A stretch of 64,000 nucleotides of DNA from assembly GCA_963995505.1 (NCBI GenBank), contig OZ023198.1:8332558-8396557 (forward strand), read 5' to 3'. Both the position numbers and the translations under genes were made by a program. This DNA comes from Hypericum androsaemum. Its lineage: Eukaryota; Streptophyta; Magnoliopsida; Malpighiales; Hypericaceae. The notes below the pieces were generated by a model. The model was not told the origin of the DNA. It searched no databases and worked only from the letters and a program-made list of their open reading frames with translations. Numbering within the stretch: the stretch's first letter is position 1; every line of letters begins with the position of its first letter. Below are positions 45,632-56,588 of this stretch, in pieces.

Positions 45632-48600
45632 ATCACTTAAGCTGGAACTGCCGTGGGTTGGGGAATCCGCGTGCAGTTCATCAACTTCGCAGGACTATCA
45701 AGTCCTGTAATCCCCAGTTTGTGTTTCTGTCTGAGACTAAATTAAAGGATGTGGAGGCTGAGAATCTTAAGTGGAAGTTGGGTTTTGAGTGCGGTTTAGT
45801 GGTTTCCTGTACTGGCATGGGTAGAGCGCGTAGTGGCGGACTCATGCTAATTTGGAGGAGGCCGCTTATTGTGGAGTTACTGTCTTTTTCTTTACATCAT
45901 ATTGACGTGGTGATCAAAGGTGACCATCCATGGAGATTTACAGGTTTCTATGGGTGGCCGGAAGGAAATGCTAAGTATTTGTCATGGATCCTTCTTAGGG
46001 AGTTGAAGGAAAAGTCACAGCTGCCGTGGTTGTGTTCGGGTGACTTCAACGAGATTCTCTCTATGGAGGAAAAAAGAGGAGGAAGGGTTATTTCTGCAAA
46101 TAGGATGAACGACTTTAGGGCAGCTATTGACTGGTGTGGCTTTAGAGAGATTTGCCAAACGGGTCTCAAATTTACGTGGATTAATGGTCAAGAAGGTGAC
46201 AGCTTTGTGGAGTGTATGCTTGACAGATGCCTTGCTACAGAGAGCTGGTTTGAACTCTTTCCAGCCTCAAAGGCGGAAGCCTGGCCGCGCTACGAATCAG
46301 ATCATTCTCCGATTATCTGCAGGATTCAGAAGATGGAAAGAGGCACCCAAGAGAAGAGATTTCGCTTCGAAACTATGTGGATGAGGCATGAGGACTTGAG
46401 GAATCAGATTCAACAATCCCGGGGGAGCGGGGAAAACAGGGATAACATCACTTCAAGGCTGCAAGTGTGCGCGGATGTGTTAGGACAATGGAACAAGAGC
46501 GTTTTTGGAAATGTCAAAAGGCGCACCCGTCTTGTGGAAAAGAAGGTGGCCGAGCTTCAAGCGGTTCATCTCACTAATGTTGTTAAGGAACGACTTAAGG
46601 AGTGTTTAGCAGAAAGAGATGAGCTACTTATCAGAGAAGAACTGATGTGGGCTCAACGATCTAGGATTGATTGGCTTAGGGAGGGTGACAGAAATACTAA
46701 GTTCTTCCACCAGAGGGCGAAAGTCAGGCATCAAAGGAATTGGATATCGGAGATTCAAGCCCCGGATGGAACACTTGTGCAAGAGCAGCATCAGGTAGCG
46801 GAGGTGTTTCATACTTTTTATAACTCACTTTTTAAGTCTAATGGCTGCAGGCACCCCCAAGCAATAACAGACTTAGTGGAGCAGAAAATGACAGACGAGA
46901 TGAATGCCAATCTGAACCGCCCCTATTCTAGAGCTGAAGTAAAAGAGGCACTTGACCAAATGCACCCTACGAAATCCCCAGGCCCGGATGGCATGCCCCC
47001 TATATTCTACCAAAAGTACTGGGACATCGTTGGCCCGGAGGTCTTAAACACGGTGCTAGCTGTGCTGAATAATGAAAGGGATCCTGCCCCTTTAAACGAC
47101 ACCATCATTGCTCTCATTCCAAAGACGAAGAAGCCTGTGCTATGTAGTGAATTTAGGCCTATAAGCCTCTGTAATGTGGTTATGAAGATCATAACGAAGG
47201 CAATTGCGAACAGGTTAAAACATTTCTTGCCTAATATTGTTCACGTTAATCAGGGTGCTTTTGTCCCAGGTAGGCTAATTACGGATGTAGCGCTACTTGG
47301 CTTTGAGGCTTTTCACTACCTTAAGAAGCACAAAAGGGGTAAGAAAGGCTCTTGTGCTCTGAAACTTGACATGATGAAGGCCTATGATCGGGTTGAATGG
47401 GATTTTGTAGAACTCATGATGAGTTCTTTGGGTTTTTCGGATAAGTTTACTAACCTCATTATGAGATGCGTTAGAACTGTTAGATACACTATTCAAGTCA
47501 ATGGTACTATTGGAGAATACTTCTACCCGAGTAGAGGCCTCCGACAGGGTGATCCTTTATCCCCATACCTGTTCCTTCTTTGCGCTGAGGGCCTGGCAGT
47601 ATTGATTGATCATGCCAACCGCATTAATCTCCTTCATGGGATCCGGGTTGCAAGGTACGCACCTCCACTCACACACTTATTTTTTGCTGACGATTCGCTG
47701 ATCTTTACCAGGGCCTGCGAGCGGGAGTTAAACTGTATTCTCCAACTCCTTGACATCTACTCTCAAGCTTCTGGTCAGCGGGTGAATCTTCAGAAAAGTG
47801 CTATCACTTTTAGCGCTAACATAGAAGAGGAGGAGGCCGAGAGACTTCGTCACCTTTTAGGAGTCCGCTTTGGAGGTCAGGAGGAGGCTTATCTAGGTCT
47901 CCCAACAATTCTAGGAAGGTCGAAGAAGCTAGTCTTTGCGCACTTGGAAGATCGTATAAGAGAAAGAATAGGCACCTGGCAAGCCCGGAGCCTTTCAAGA
48001 GCGGGAAGGGAAGTACTCATCAAATCTGTTCTCCAATCAATTCCAACATATATTATGAGTTGTTTCATGGTGCCGACAGGTACGTGTGATCGCATTGAAA
48101 AGATGCTTTGTGGATTCTATTGGGGAAAGGCGAACGGAGAAGATAAGATGCATTGGCGAAACTGGGAGAAAATGTGCAGGACTAAACAAGAAGGAGGTCT
48201 CGGCTTTCGACGTCTCCAAAACTTCAATAAGGCAATGCTGGCGAAGCAGGCTTGGAGACTTGTAAATGAGCCAAATTCCCTTACGGCTAGAATCTTAAAG
48301 GCCAAGTACTTCCCGAGATCTACGGTCCTTGAGGCGCCTATAGGGTACGGCAGCAGCTACACCTGGCGGAGTATCTGGGAAGGCATGACCCTCCTAAATC
48401 CGGGCTTGGAATGGAGGGTAGGGGATGGGAGAAGGATTAATATTTGGCATGACAGGTGGATCCCAAATTCTGAAGAAGGACACCCACGGTACAGATTCCC
48501 TGGATCCGATCATCTCCAATGGGTTGAGGAGCTACTAGATGTAGATGGGCAGCGTTGGAATGAGCAGATATTGCGAGATACTTTTGATGAGGCGGACATA

Positions 48601-49743
48601 GATAAAATTTACACAATCCGTCTTAGCCATCGCAGGCCCTCAGATGTTATCAGATGGAAGTACTCGAAGGATGGGGAATATACGGTAAGAAGTGGATATA
48701 GGGTCGATTTCAACAAATGGTGGACTCAATCTCAATGGGCGCCTATTCAGAACACGGATAAAGAAATGACTCGACAATGCTGGGCTCTGTTATGTCCCCC
48801 GCGCATTAAGACCTTTATCTGGAGATTAATTGACAACAACCTGCCTTTACGGAACAACCTCAACCGAAGGGGGATGGAAGTTCAGGATATTTGCCCTTTT
48901 TGCCTGATGCATAATGAAACTGCTGTTCATCTGTTCTTTAATTGTGGCTGGGCAATGGACTTTTGGGATAGAGTTGGTGTGGTGGGTCAAAGGGTAGTTT
49001 TTCCATCAATGGCAAATGCCTGGAAATCCCTGTTTTAGTCTACTGATGTGGAGGAGGCCAGTAGGAGAGCTACTTGTCTCTGGAGCATGTGGAAAGTCAG
49101 GAATCTTACAGTTTTTCAGCCAGACATTAATATTGATCAGCAAGCGATTCTGGAAGCTGGTCTGAGATTCTGGAAAGACTTTGTAGATCTGAGAGGAACT
49201 GACAAGTTGGGGAAACCAATGGGTTCTACTAAGTGGATCCCCCCAGATAGGGGATGGATTAAAATCAACGTCGATGGGGGTTTTCGGGAAGATGGAGAAG
49301 GGCAGGTCGGCGGGATAGCTCGAGACGAGAATGGAACCTTTATAGCTGCTTTGGTCAAGCACATTCCCTATGTTAAGGACCCCTCGATGTTGGAATTGTG
49401 TGGGGTACTCGCAGGCTTAGAGACGGGATTGGAACTGGGCTTTCGGGAGGTGGAAATTGAAACTGATTGCTACCCCATTTGGTTGGCTCTAACCTCCACT
49501 GGGAAGGACAGAAGTGATAAGGCGATGCTCATTGAAGACTGCCACCAAATAGGCTCGCGATATATGAGCTTGAGGTACACTTTTGCTCGCCGTGAAGGAA
49601 ACAAGGCGGCCCATTTTTTATCAAAGCTAAGTGTATTGCATAGCACCAGTCCACTGATCCTGGCAACACCACCAACGCAGCTAATTCAGGTAATTGAGCA
49701 GGATATGAAGGACTTATTGGACATGTCAGGTGGATCCGTCTGA
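45628..49743 (+). pseudogene. LINE ORF2 (endonuclease, reverse transcriptase, zf-RVT, RNase H), one TAG
   Basis: One frame of 1371 codons is broken only by TAG 49036-49038 (codon 1137). The APE-type endonuclease (about 1-230) begins NHLSWNCRGLGNPRAVHQL and keeps WLCSGDFNEIL and ESDHSPI. The reverse transcriptase (about 470-740) has KSPGPDGMPPIFYQKYW, FRPISLCN, SRGLRQGDPLSPYLFLLCAE and the catalytic FADD near residue 688. The zf-RVT domain (about 1040-1120) has KTFIWRLIDNNLPLRNNL and CPFC. After the stop, a plant-type RNase H (INVDGGF, ELCGVLAG, ETDC) follows in the same frame. A truncated protein lacking only RNase H could still be made. Confidence 0.93.
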
Positions 49744-50847
49744 TCTGGGTAGAATAGGTGGGTGGGTCTGCTGGGCTGGGTTTTCTTTCTCCTTTGTGGG
49801 TTTTGGTTGTATCAGGGGCAGTCCTTAGCATTCTTATCTCTCGCAGTGTTATCGCTAGAGTGGGTTTTCACGATGCGCTCTTTTCCTATTCCGGGTTTAT
49901 CCCAGTCGGGGTGGGTTTACCGGATAGGTTTTTAACGAGGCCGGCGGCTGCAACCTTGTCTTTTGATGAGGGAGGTGCTATGGACTGAAGGGTAGTTTTT
50001 CTTCCTAGGTGCTTAGTGTCCCTGTACTGTCGTACAGTTTTGGACTGTAAGGGGTAGATAGCTTAGAGTTCTTAGCTTAGGCGGTGGGTGGTGGGCCTAG
50101 GTGGGTAGAGTTCTTTCGTACTCTCGTACGGAGGAACTTTTAGGCTTGTTTGTCGTTACTAGTTTGCAGACTTGTGTTCCGGTACGAACGGTTGTATTCC
50201 TCTTTGATCTCGATTAATGAAGTGACTTCTTTCCCCGCAAAAAAAAAAGAAATATGACTAATATATCTAATTAGTAAACTTGAGGGAGAATTTATATAGC
50301 TCAAATTTTCAATAAGATAAGTAGAGAATTGAGATTGGAATGTGTAAAATTTGAAGAATAAGAGGTGGTATTTATAGAGTTTGGAAGAAATTCTGAATTT
50401 ATTATTAAAAAAAATTAAAAGTACCAACAGTAAAAAAAAGGTAACATGGGGATTAAAACGGTAACAAAAAAAATGGTAAGAAAAAAACGGTAATTTGCCC
50501 CTGACGCTGACGCAAGTGCTGACGTCAGCGAAATTCAAATAACGCCCGCGCACCCCTCCCCCCCTTTTTTGAATTTTTATGAATTTGAATCGAATTCGAT
50601 ACGAATTCAACTCGAATCAAATTCGATACGAATTTAACTCGAATCGAATTCTCAAAATAAATTCGAATTGAATTCGCCAGTTTGACAAATTACAAAAAAT
50701 TTGAACCGTATTCAATTCTTATCATGACGAATTCGAATCAAACTTTTTGACGAATCGAATTATTGTCGAATCGAATCGAATTTTTTACGAATCAAATCGA
50801 ATCGAATCGAATCACGAATCGGATTCAATTCATGGCCAGGGTTTCGC

Positions 50848-51560
50848 CAATTGGTCATCCAAAAAGTCAACAGAATCAGAGGTAAGTCATATTTGTTTTC
50901 CGAAATTACCTCTACCTAATACTTCATCGTCTTCCTTATTAATTTTTCTCTATCTAAATATTTTGGGTTCTTTCATTTATGCCTATTGAATATAAAGATT
51001 CTTACGAATACCAACATTTTTATTTTATACATACATGCAAAATTTGAACTCTAATCTTTAAAATTACGTGGATAATATAATGAGCTGGCCAACCATCATT
51101 ATTAATAGTTTAAAAGGGCCAAGGTGGCAAATTCTTCTGCGTGGATAATATAAGTTACAATCTACTTTTAAAAACATATTTATGTGTTACAATGTCTTCT
51201 GTATTTTTTATGAAAAGTAAATATTACGCCTAGTAATGCCTGCAAAGGATTGAACCATTTTACCTCCGTCAAGTTACACTATGCCTTTAATGTTAGGCCA
51301 AATTCTCGTTAATGTGCATGTTTTATTTTTATTTATGTAATTAATATTACATCCAATATCTTAAAAGTTTCAAGCACTCTCTTAAAATATTAAAGGGCAT
51401 TTGGTTTAATTGTACAAGGTGTAAGAAGATTTGACAAAACTTCACTGTTTAAATCTTAAAAAAATATAATTCTTGAAGTAAAAATTTACATTAAAAATAA
51501 ATAATCTCTTGAAATTGTGACCAGTTGCAGACCTACCTCTAATCCCATGAGGGCAATTGC
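50848..51560. other. Unit 2 spacer
   Basis: The segment is collinear with 19718-19816, 23608-23940 and 25003-25060 of unit 1. About 170 bp near 51030-51200 have no counterpart there. No gene was found. Confidence 0.55.
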
Positions 51561-51564
51561 AAGT

Positions 51565-51940
51565 TGGACTCCCGGGGATCGGATTCAATCTTGGACATGT
51601 ATTTTTGTCCAGGACTGTCCTAGCACACGCAATGGGTTGGCCAATTATGATGTAATGGTTTGACACGTTATGATACAATGGGTCGCCCGAAGCGGCCCTA
51701 ATTTTTTCGTGACGCAAGCGCTGTGTTGGTCAGTTATGATACAATGGGTCACTGAGTTATGATGCAATGGTTCGCTCAGTTATGATACAATGGTTCGCTC
51801 AGTTATGATACAATGGGCCGTCCAGTTATGATACAATGGGCCGTCTAGTTATGATACAATGGGTTGGGTCCAAGACGGTTCTAGAAACAGAGTTCCAGGA
51901 CCAAATTCGGTCCTGGACTCTCGGGCTAGCTATACCTGGC
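51565..51940. repeat. Insert with tandem GTTATGATACAATGGG repeats
   Basis: Absent from unit 1, this block carries about eight copies of a 23-27-bp unit containing AGTTATGATACAATGG between 51640 and 51870. It is bordered by loosely inverted GTCC(A/T)GGAC- and CCCGGGGA/TCTCGGG-containing ends. It may be a small transposon with an internal minisatellite. Confidence 0.65.
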
Positions 51941-51952
51941 CACACAGACACT

Positions 51953-54900
51953 TTCTTATCTCCGTAATAGCGATAACTTTTCTATAATCTAAGATATTTA
52001 AATGAGATATTATTTATCGACCACTCTCTGTTCTAGTACTAAGTAGAAAAAAATTAGAAATCTCTAAAGAAAAAAAAAAGAATTTTTCGAGAATAGCTTA
52101 AAAATGGAAAATAATTGAATAAATTTCTAGTTTGGGCCAATTCACAGGTTGAAGTTTCTCTCTCGAGAAACTAACACTTTCATTCATAAATGAGATATAA
52201 CATCTACAACAATTAATCTATAATTTAAACTCCATTCTAATACTTTATACAAACGATATATAAACACATTTATAATCGGCTAGAAATTCGAGAGAGTAGT
52301 GTCACGGACTAAGGGTCTACCGAAAAATTTGCTCGTGAAACTAGGAAAAGGGGATGGATGTGAGCCCAGGCGAAATCAGAAGTGGGCCTTGTTTTACTGA
52401 TCCAGTGGGCCTGTAACTGAAGGCCTGTGGATTATGTCTTTCTAATTAGAATTTAGATTTTTAAAAACAATTTGGTGTCTGCATATCAACCAGATGACTT
52501 ACATAGATTTGAGTAGGTAAAATTTTGAATAATGTCAAGGTCTCCAAAATATTTAACATTACTTGTTTAAGAAATTTTGTGCCAATCAAGATTTATATCT
52601 CCAGGTATTCGCACATCCATTGGACCGGCTAATTTATACTAGTCGGTAGGACCTATAAAATGTGACAAAATTCTACTAACCAGTAAAATAAGATTAATGG
52701 GATGCATCTGGTCATAGTATTTAAAGGACAATAGAAATTTATGCAAAAATATTTTTTGGAAAAGGACCAAAACCAAAAGCTGTTTTCTCCCTTTCCTACT
52801 ATCTATCGCGTCTCCTTTAACTTTTTGCCATGCCTTTTTATTTGGATGGACTACTTTTTAGGGCATAAAATGGTTGATAAAATGTTGAAGTTGCTTATTG
52901 CTTTCTGTTAGAGAAAAAAAAACTTTTTTGCTTACACCAACTTCAATGGGCAAATTTTTTTTGTCTATGACCCTATTTATGTGTACCAAAAGCTAAATGA
53001 TAAGTGATCTAAGTGATAAATAATTTAAAATTTTTAAAAGATATTTTAGGTTCAAATTTCACAAGTAAAAAAATAATATTGAAAAAATTCACTCATTAAA
53101 TATGGTACGTCCAATTTGATATACCAGATAGGAAAAATACTGTTATCACCACATATTTGGCTATGTTAGTTGGAATCCCACGTTAGGTCGTTGTTGCTAG
53201 ACTTGCAAGAATTAATTAATTTGATTTCGTTTAAAGAGCTATAACTCTGTTTAAAATTCCGCACATCTATTTTATTAAACCATTTAGTTGGATACCAAAA
53301 TACAGAGGTGCACAAATTAGCAAAAAAAGTTACCGGGAGAAACCAATCCCATGTTGCTGATATTTGAAGCAAAGTTGCAGAATTGGCGCAAAAAGGAGTA
53401 AAGTTCCAAAGAAGTCAAAAGATAGGACTCAGTAATGTCCTATCGGAAAAAGAAAATAATAAACCTAAGGAAAGTGGGTTAAATTGTGGGTAAAAAAACA
53501 ATTTTCTTTCGGACATAAGAGGTGCTACTCAAAAGTAGGTTCATGCGGGAAGAATAATTTATTTAAGTAAATCTTGGGTTCAAATTTTGCAAATATGAAA
53601 GATCTCATTAAATAAATACAAAATTTAAAAAAATAGTGTCGGAGAGTGCTCAAATTTAATAAGGAGATTGAAAAAAAGCTAATGCATGTTGATTTTTTTT
53701 GTTGCAGTCGAGTGGTACCCCATTCTCACAAAAGGCACCAAAAAAATTCCCCCAAAAGGGAAAAAGTTGCTTATTAGTTATTGTGGCGATCCTATTACAG
53801 AAAGCACAGAGCTATCGTGGTGATCCAACAAGAGGATGATATTTTCCTTGGCAATGTGTATCTTTTTCTTGGCTCTAAATCTCTTGACCACCTTAACAGA
53901 TGTGGTGATCCATCTGTTTGTTTCTTCTTTGCATAAAGGGATGGCAGGACTCAGAGCAAAGTTTATCCTCTTCAAAAATAATGATCTAGATAGGATTTGT
54001 GTATTAAAATATCGAGTTAGCAGTTCCAATTTCGTACTAATTTAACCTTTCCATGATAAGTATCCAGATATCGATATTCGAAGCTGATGATAAGATCACC
54101 ATTTAATTGCTCATGCATATGGATATCGTCCTTTGATTGAGTCATCAATATAGGGAGCCTGCTAAGGCATATGCTGAAGCGATATTGATTAAAATCACAA
54201 ATAAATATTTCAAAAGTTTCTTGGGACAACATAAAATTAGACTTTTTAAATTGCTAATCATATCGTCTACTCTTCAAATATCATCGATGAGTATTTTTCG
54301 GGTGACCGGTTAAAATATACACGAGATGTGGTGAATTTGTTCATGTATGGGGTACTTCATGGAATCCCTAGAAAGCTACCAATTATTTAGTCTGAATCAA
54401 ATTGAAGTTGTGTAAAATGTGCTTTCTAAGAGTTAAAGCACTATCATTCAAATTTCTGTAAGAATTTTACATCGCTCTTTGCGAAGTTTTTTATTTATTT
54501 ATGAATAAGTGATTTTGCATTCACAATAATATATTTACACCTTGGTGGATACTAAAAGCAATGCACCATTTCTATGACAGGATTGTACCGAGGAGATCTC
54601 AATTAAGAAAATTCAAAAATAACAAAAGATTTTGATCACTTAGATCGTCTAAAGAGTGAGACCAAATTAATCATTCTTTTGCTCGGACAAGTAATATATG
54701 TAAGAGGAGTTGTTGATCCATAGATGCACATCTAATGTTACATCGCTCTTTGCGACTCAAGTATCAAGCTCAAAAATATCAAGGTGCAGTAAACTATATA
54801 AAACCAGAAAATTGTTTAATCACTATAGAAGCAGTTTCTTAAAAAATGAATTCCAAAATATTTCAGTAGCTAAACCAAATAGCAATTTTGCGAAAGTAAT

Positions 54901-55556
54901 ATTTTAACGCAATTACATCATGCTAATATCATGAATTTATCCACTTCTCTGTCCAAAAAATAGTGATGATCATCATGAAAAAATACTGACGATCATGAGA
55001 ATCGAGCACAATGTAGTGATCACAACAGTTTTTTAGCTCAAATAACATGGTCTTTATTTTCTCAAAATTTCTGCTATTTAGATACTTACTTTTGAATAAT
55101 TTTAACATGAATGTATTTTCCAATCAAATCGAAATAAATAACCTAGAAATAACAATTTCATGGTTTATGGTTTGGTGGCCTACGTAGAAGTAAACTTGCA
55201 AAAGAGATTGAAGAATATTTCTTGAGATAATTTTGTTGATTTTAATTTTCCCCGGTTGAATGATTGGATATCTTAAAAATATTATTACCTTTTTAACAGG
55301 AGTGAAAGAAAAACAACTAAACAAGAAAGAATACCCCAAAAGGCTAAAAGTAAAAAAGAGCACTTTTTTACTATTTTTCCTCGTATGGGCCCACGCATTG
55401 TGTCTTTTAAGCTCTTAGTTTGCGCTTTGTATTCCTTTCTCTCTCCCTCACATCAGCTCCATGACATGACCATCCCTTGGCCACTAGTCCTATTCTCTGT
55501 CTGAATTTTGCTGACTCGGCTGCTAGTTAAGACTCCATTTTCTTACCAAACTTTTA
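51953..55556. other. Unit 2 spacer and downstream flank, no gene confirmed
   Basis: Up to about 54998 the sequence mirrors 35215-37726. A short signal-peptide-like frame at ATG 53836 (MIFSLAMCIFFLALNLLTTL) is the counterpart of that at 37091 but diverges after about 35 codons. From 54243 to 54823 there are about 580 bp not present in unit 1, with ACATCGCTCTTTGCGA occurring twice. After 54998 the DNA is unique and AT-rich. Confidence 0.5.
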
Positions 55557-56228
55557 GGGAAAAGTACCATTTGGATTTTGTGATATGATACTCAGGTTAG
55601 AAACGACTGTTTTTGTAGTTGTAGTTTTATATTTTTTGTATTAGAGACTCGAGAACTTTTCCAAACCAAAAATTAGCTCCGAACCTAAAAACGATGTCAT
55701 TTTAAGTGTGGTGTGGCACGTCACGTCAGACTTTTTTTCACCGGTTGGCACCGTAAATTGGCACGACTTAAATATCATTTTTAATCCCTTATCTTTTTAT
55801 AATTTTTCCATCTTCAAACCAGAGCATCATCATCACCACCACCACCACCACCACTAAGCAACCTCAAGCCACGTTCTCTTCATCTCCTTCAAATCAAATA
55901 GCATCTCCATCATAAAACCAGCTTCTCCTTCAAATCCAAACCAACATATCAACAAACCATCATCTCATTCAAATCCAAATCTGAAAGCAACCGTCCAACA
56001 AATGAATCAACATGCTCGGAAACAACCGTCCAACAAAGAAGCATAAAGAATCAATTTCCTGAAAGCAACGAATCAATTCCCGAAGCCGATTCCGGCTTTA
56101 TCTAAAACTCAGAAAATCCATTGGAGAGGATGAACCAGTCGCCGGACCCTGAGACCCAACCAGTCGCCATCGCTGGACCTTGAGACCCAACTAGTCGCCT
56201 TCTTCTTCTCTAGAGGCGAGCCTCGATC

Positions 56229-56405
56229 TCAGTTGATGCCGCCACTGCCTCTGGGTTTTAGGGTTTTCTCGTACTTGAGGTAGGTCTTAAAGTACTCCAA
56301 GGCGTTCATGTACAAAGGGAACGCCTTTGAGTAGTTTTCAGCGTTGTCCTCCTGGATCGCTTGCTTCACGTACTCAATTGCCTGCTCCTTGAAGTTACTG
56401 TACAT
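56229..56405 (-). pseudogene. Captured first exon of a VPS4/SKD1-type AAA ATPase (MIT domain fragment)
   Basis: A 58-codon minus-strand frame starts MYSNFKEQAIEYVKQAIQED and continues through AFPLYMNALEYFKTYLKYEK. That is the N-terminal MIT domain of plant SKD1/VPS4, the ATPase that disassembles ESCRT-III on endosomes. The similarity stops after about residue 47 (KYEK), the rest of the frame is unrelated, and no AAA domain follows. The parent gene's exon 1 and CT-rich 5' leader (56406-56600) were evidently copied into the MULE. The first two MIT helices and part of the third could be expressed as a short fragment. Function, if any, is unknown. Confidence 0.82.
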
Positions 56406-56588
56406 CGTTGTTTAGGGGTGGGATCACATCTGAGGTGCAACAGGATGAGGGATTGTGATTTGAGGGAGGAAGGAGAGGAAAAGGAAGGAGCTTGTGATTA
56501 ATTTAGAAGAATTATCGAGGAGAGAGAGAGGGGAGGAGGAGGAGGAAGAGGAGAAGAAAAAGTAGACGACGAGGAGGGGAGAGAGGGG

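Larger units (their letters stand above)
43897..50247 (+). mobile_element. Nearly full-length L1-type LINE, 6.35 kb
   Basis: Perfect 18-bp repeats AGAAATATGACTAATATA flank the element at 43879-43896 and 50248-50265, and a short A-run ends it. It has a CT-rich leader, ORF1 (44198-45631), ORF2 (45628-49743) and a 3' UTR ending ATGAAGTGACTTCTTTCCCC. Only one premature stop was found in each ORF, so the insertion is young. It landed in the 5' region of the degenerate hAT transposase. The internally deleted copy at 20496-23275 is from the same family. Confidence 0.95.
41253..50839. mobile_element. Degenerate hAT element (B) interrupted by a LINE
   Basis: The 8-bp repeat GGTTTCGC flanks the element at 41245-41252 and 50840-50847. 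The ends (TGGACCTGACC... and ...ATGGCCAG) are short imperfect inverted repeats. Both subterminal zones (41265-41440 and 50575-50830) are packed with CGAATTCG/GAATCGAATT motifs, typical hAT subterminal repeats. Net of the LINE and its duplication the element is about 3.2 kb and encodes a broken transposase on the minus strand. The uninterrupted target can be inferred as GTTAGGTTTCGCCAATTGG. Confidence 0.85.
37913..54998 (+). repeat. Tandem segmental duplication, unit 2 (contains PSY copy 2)
   Basis: The unit is collinear with 13215-37726 in the same orientation. Its private insertions are an LTR-like block in PSY intron 2 (about 39443-40018), the hAT element with its LINE (41253-50839), a block near 51030-51200, a tandem-repeat block (about 51565-51940) and about 580 bp at 54243-54823. 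That last one may instead be a deletion in unit 1. The 3' limit is placed where similarity to 37726 fades. Confidence 0.88.
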
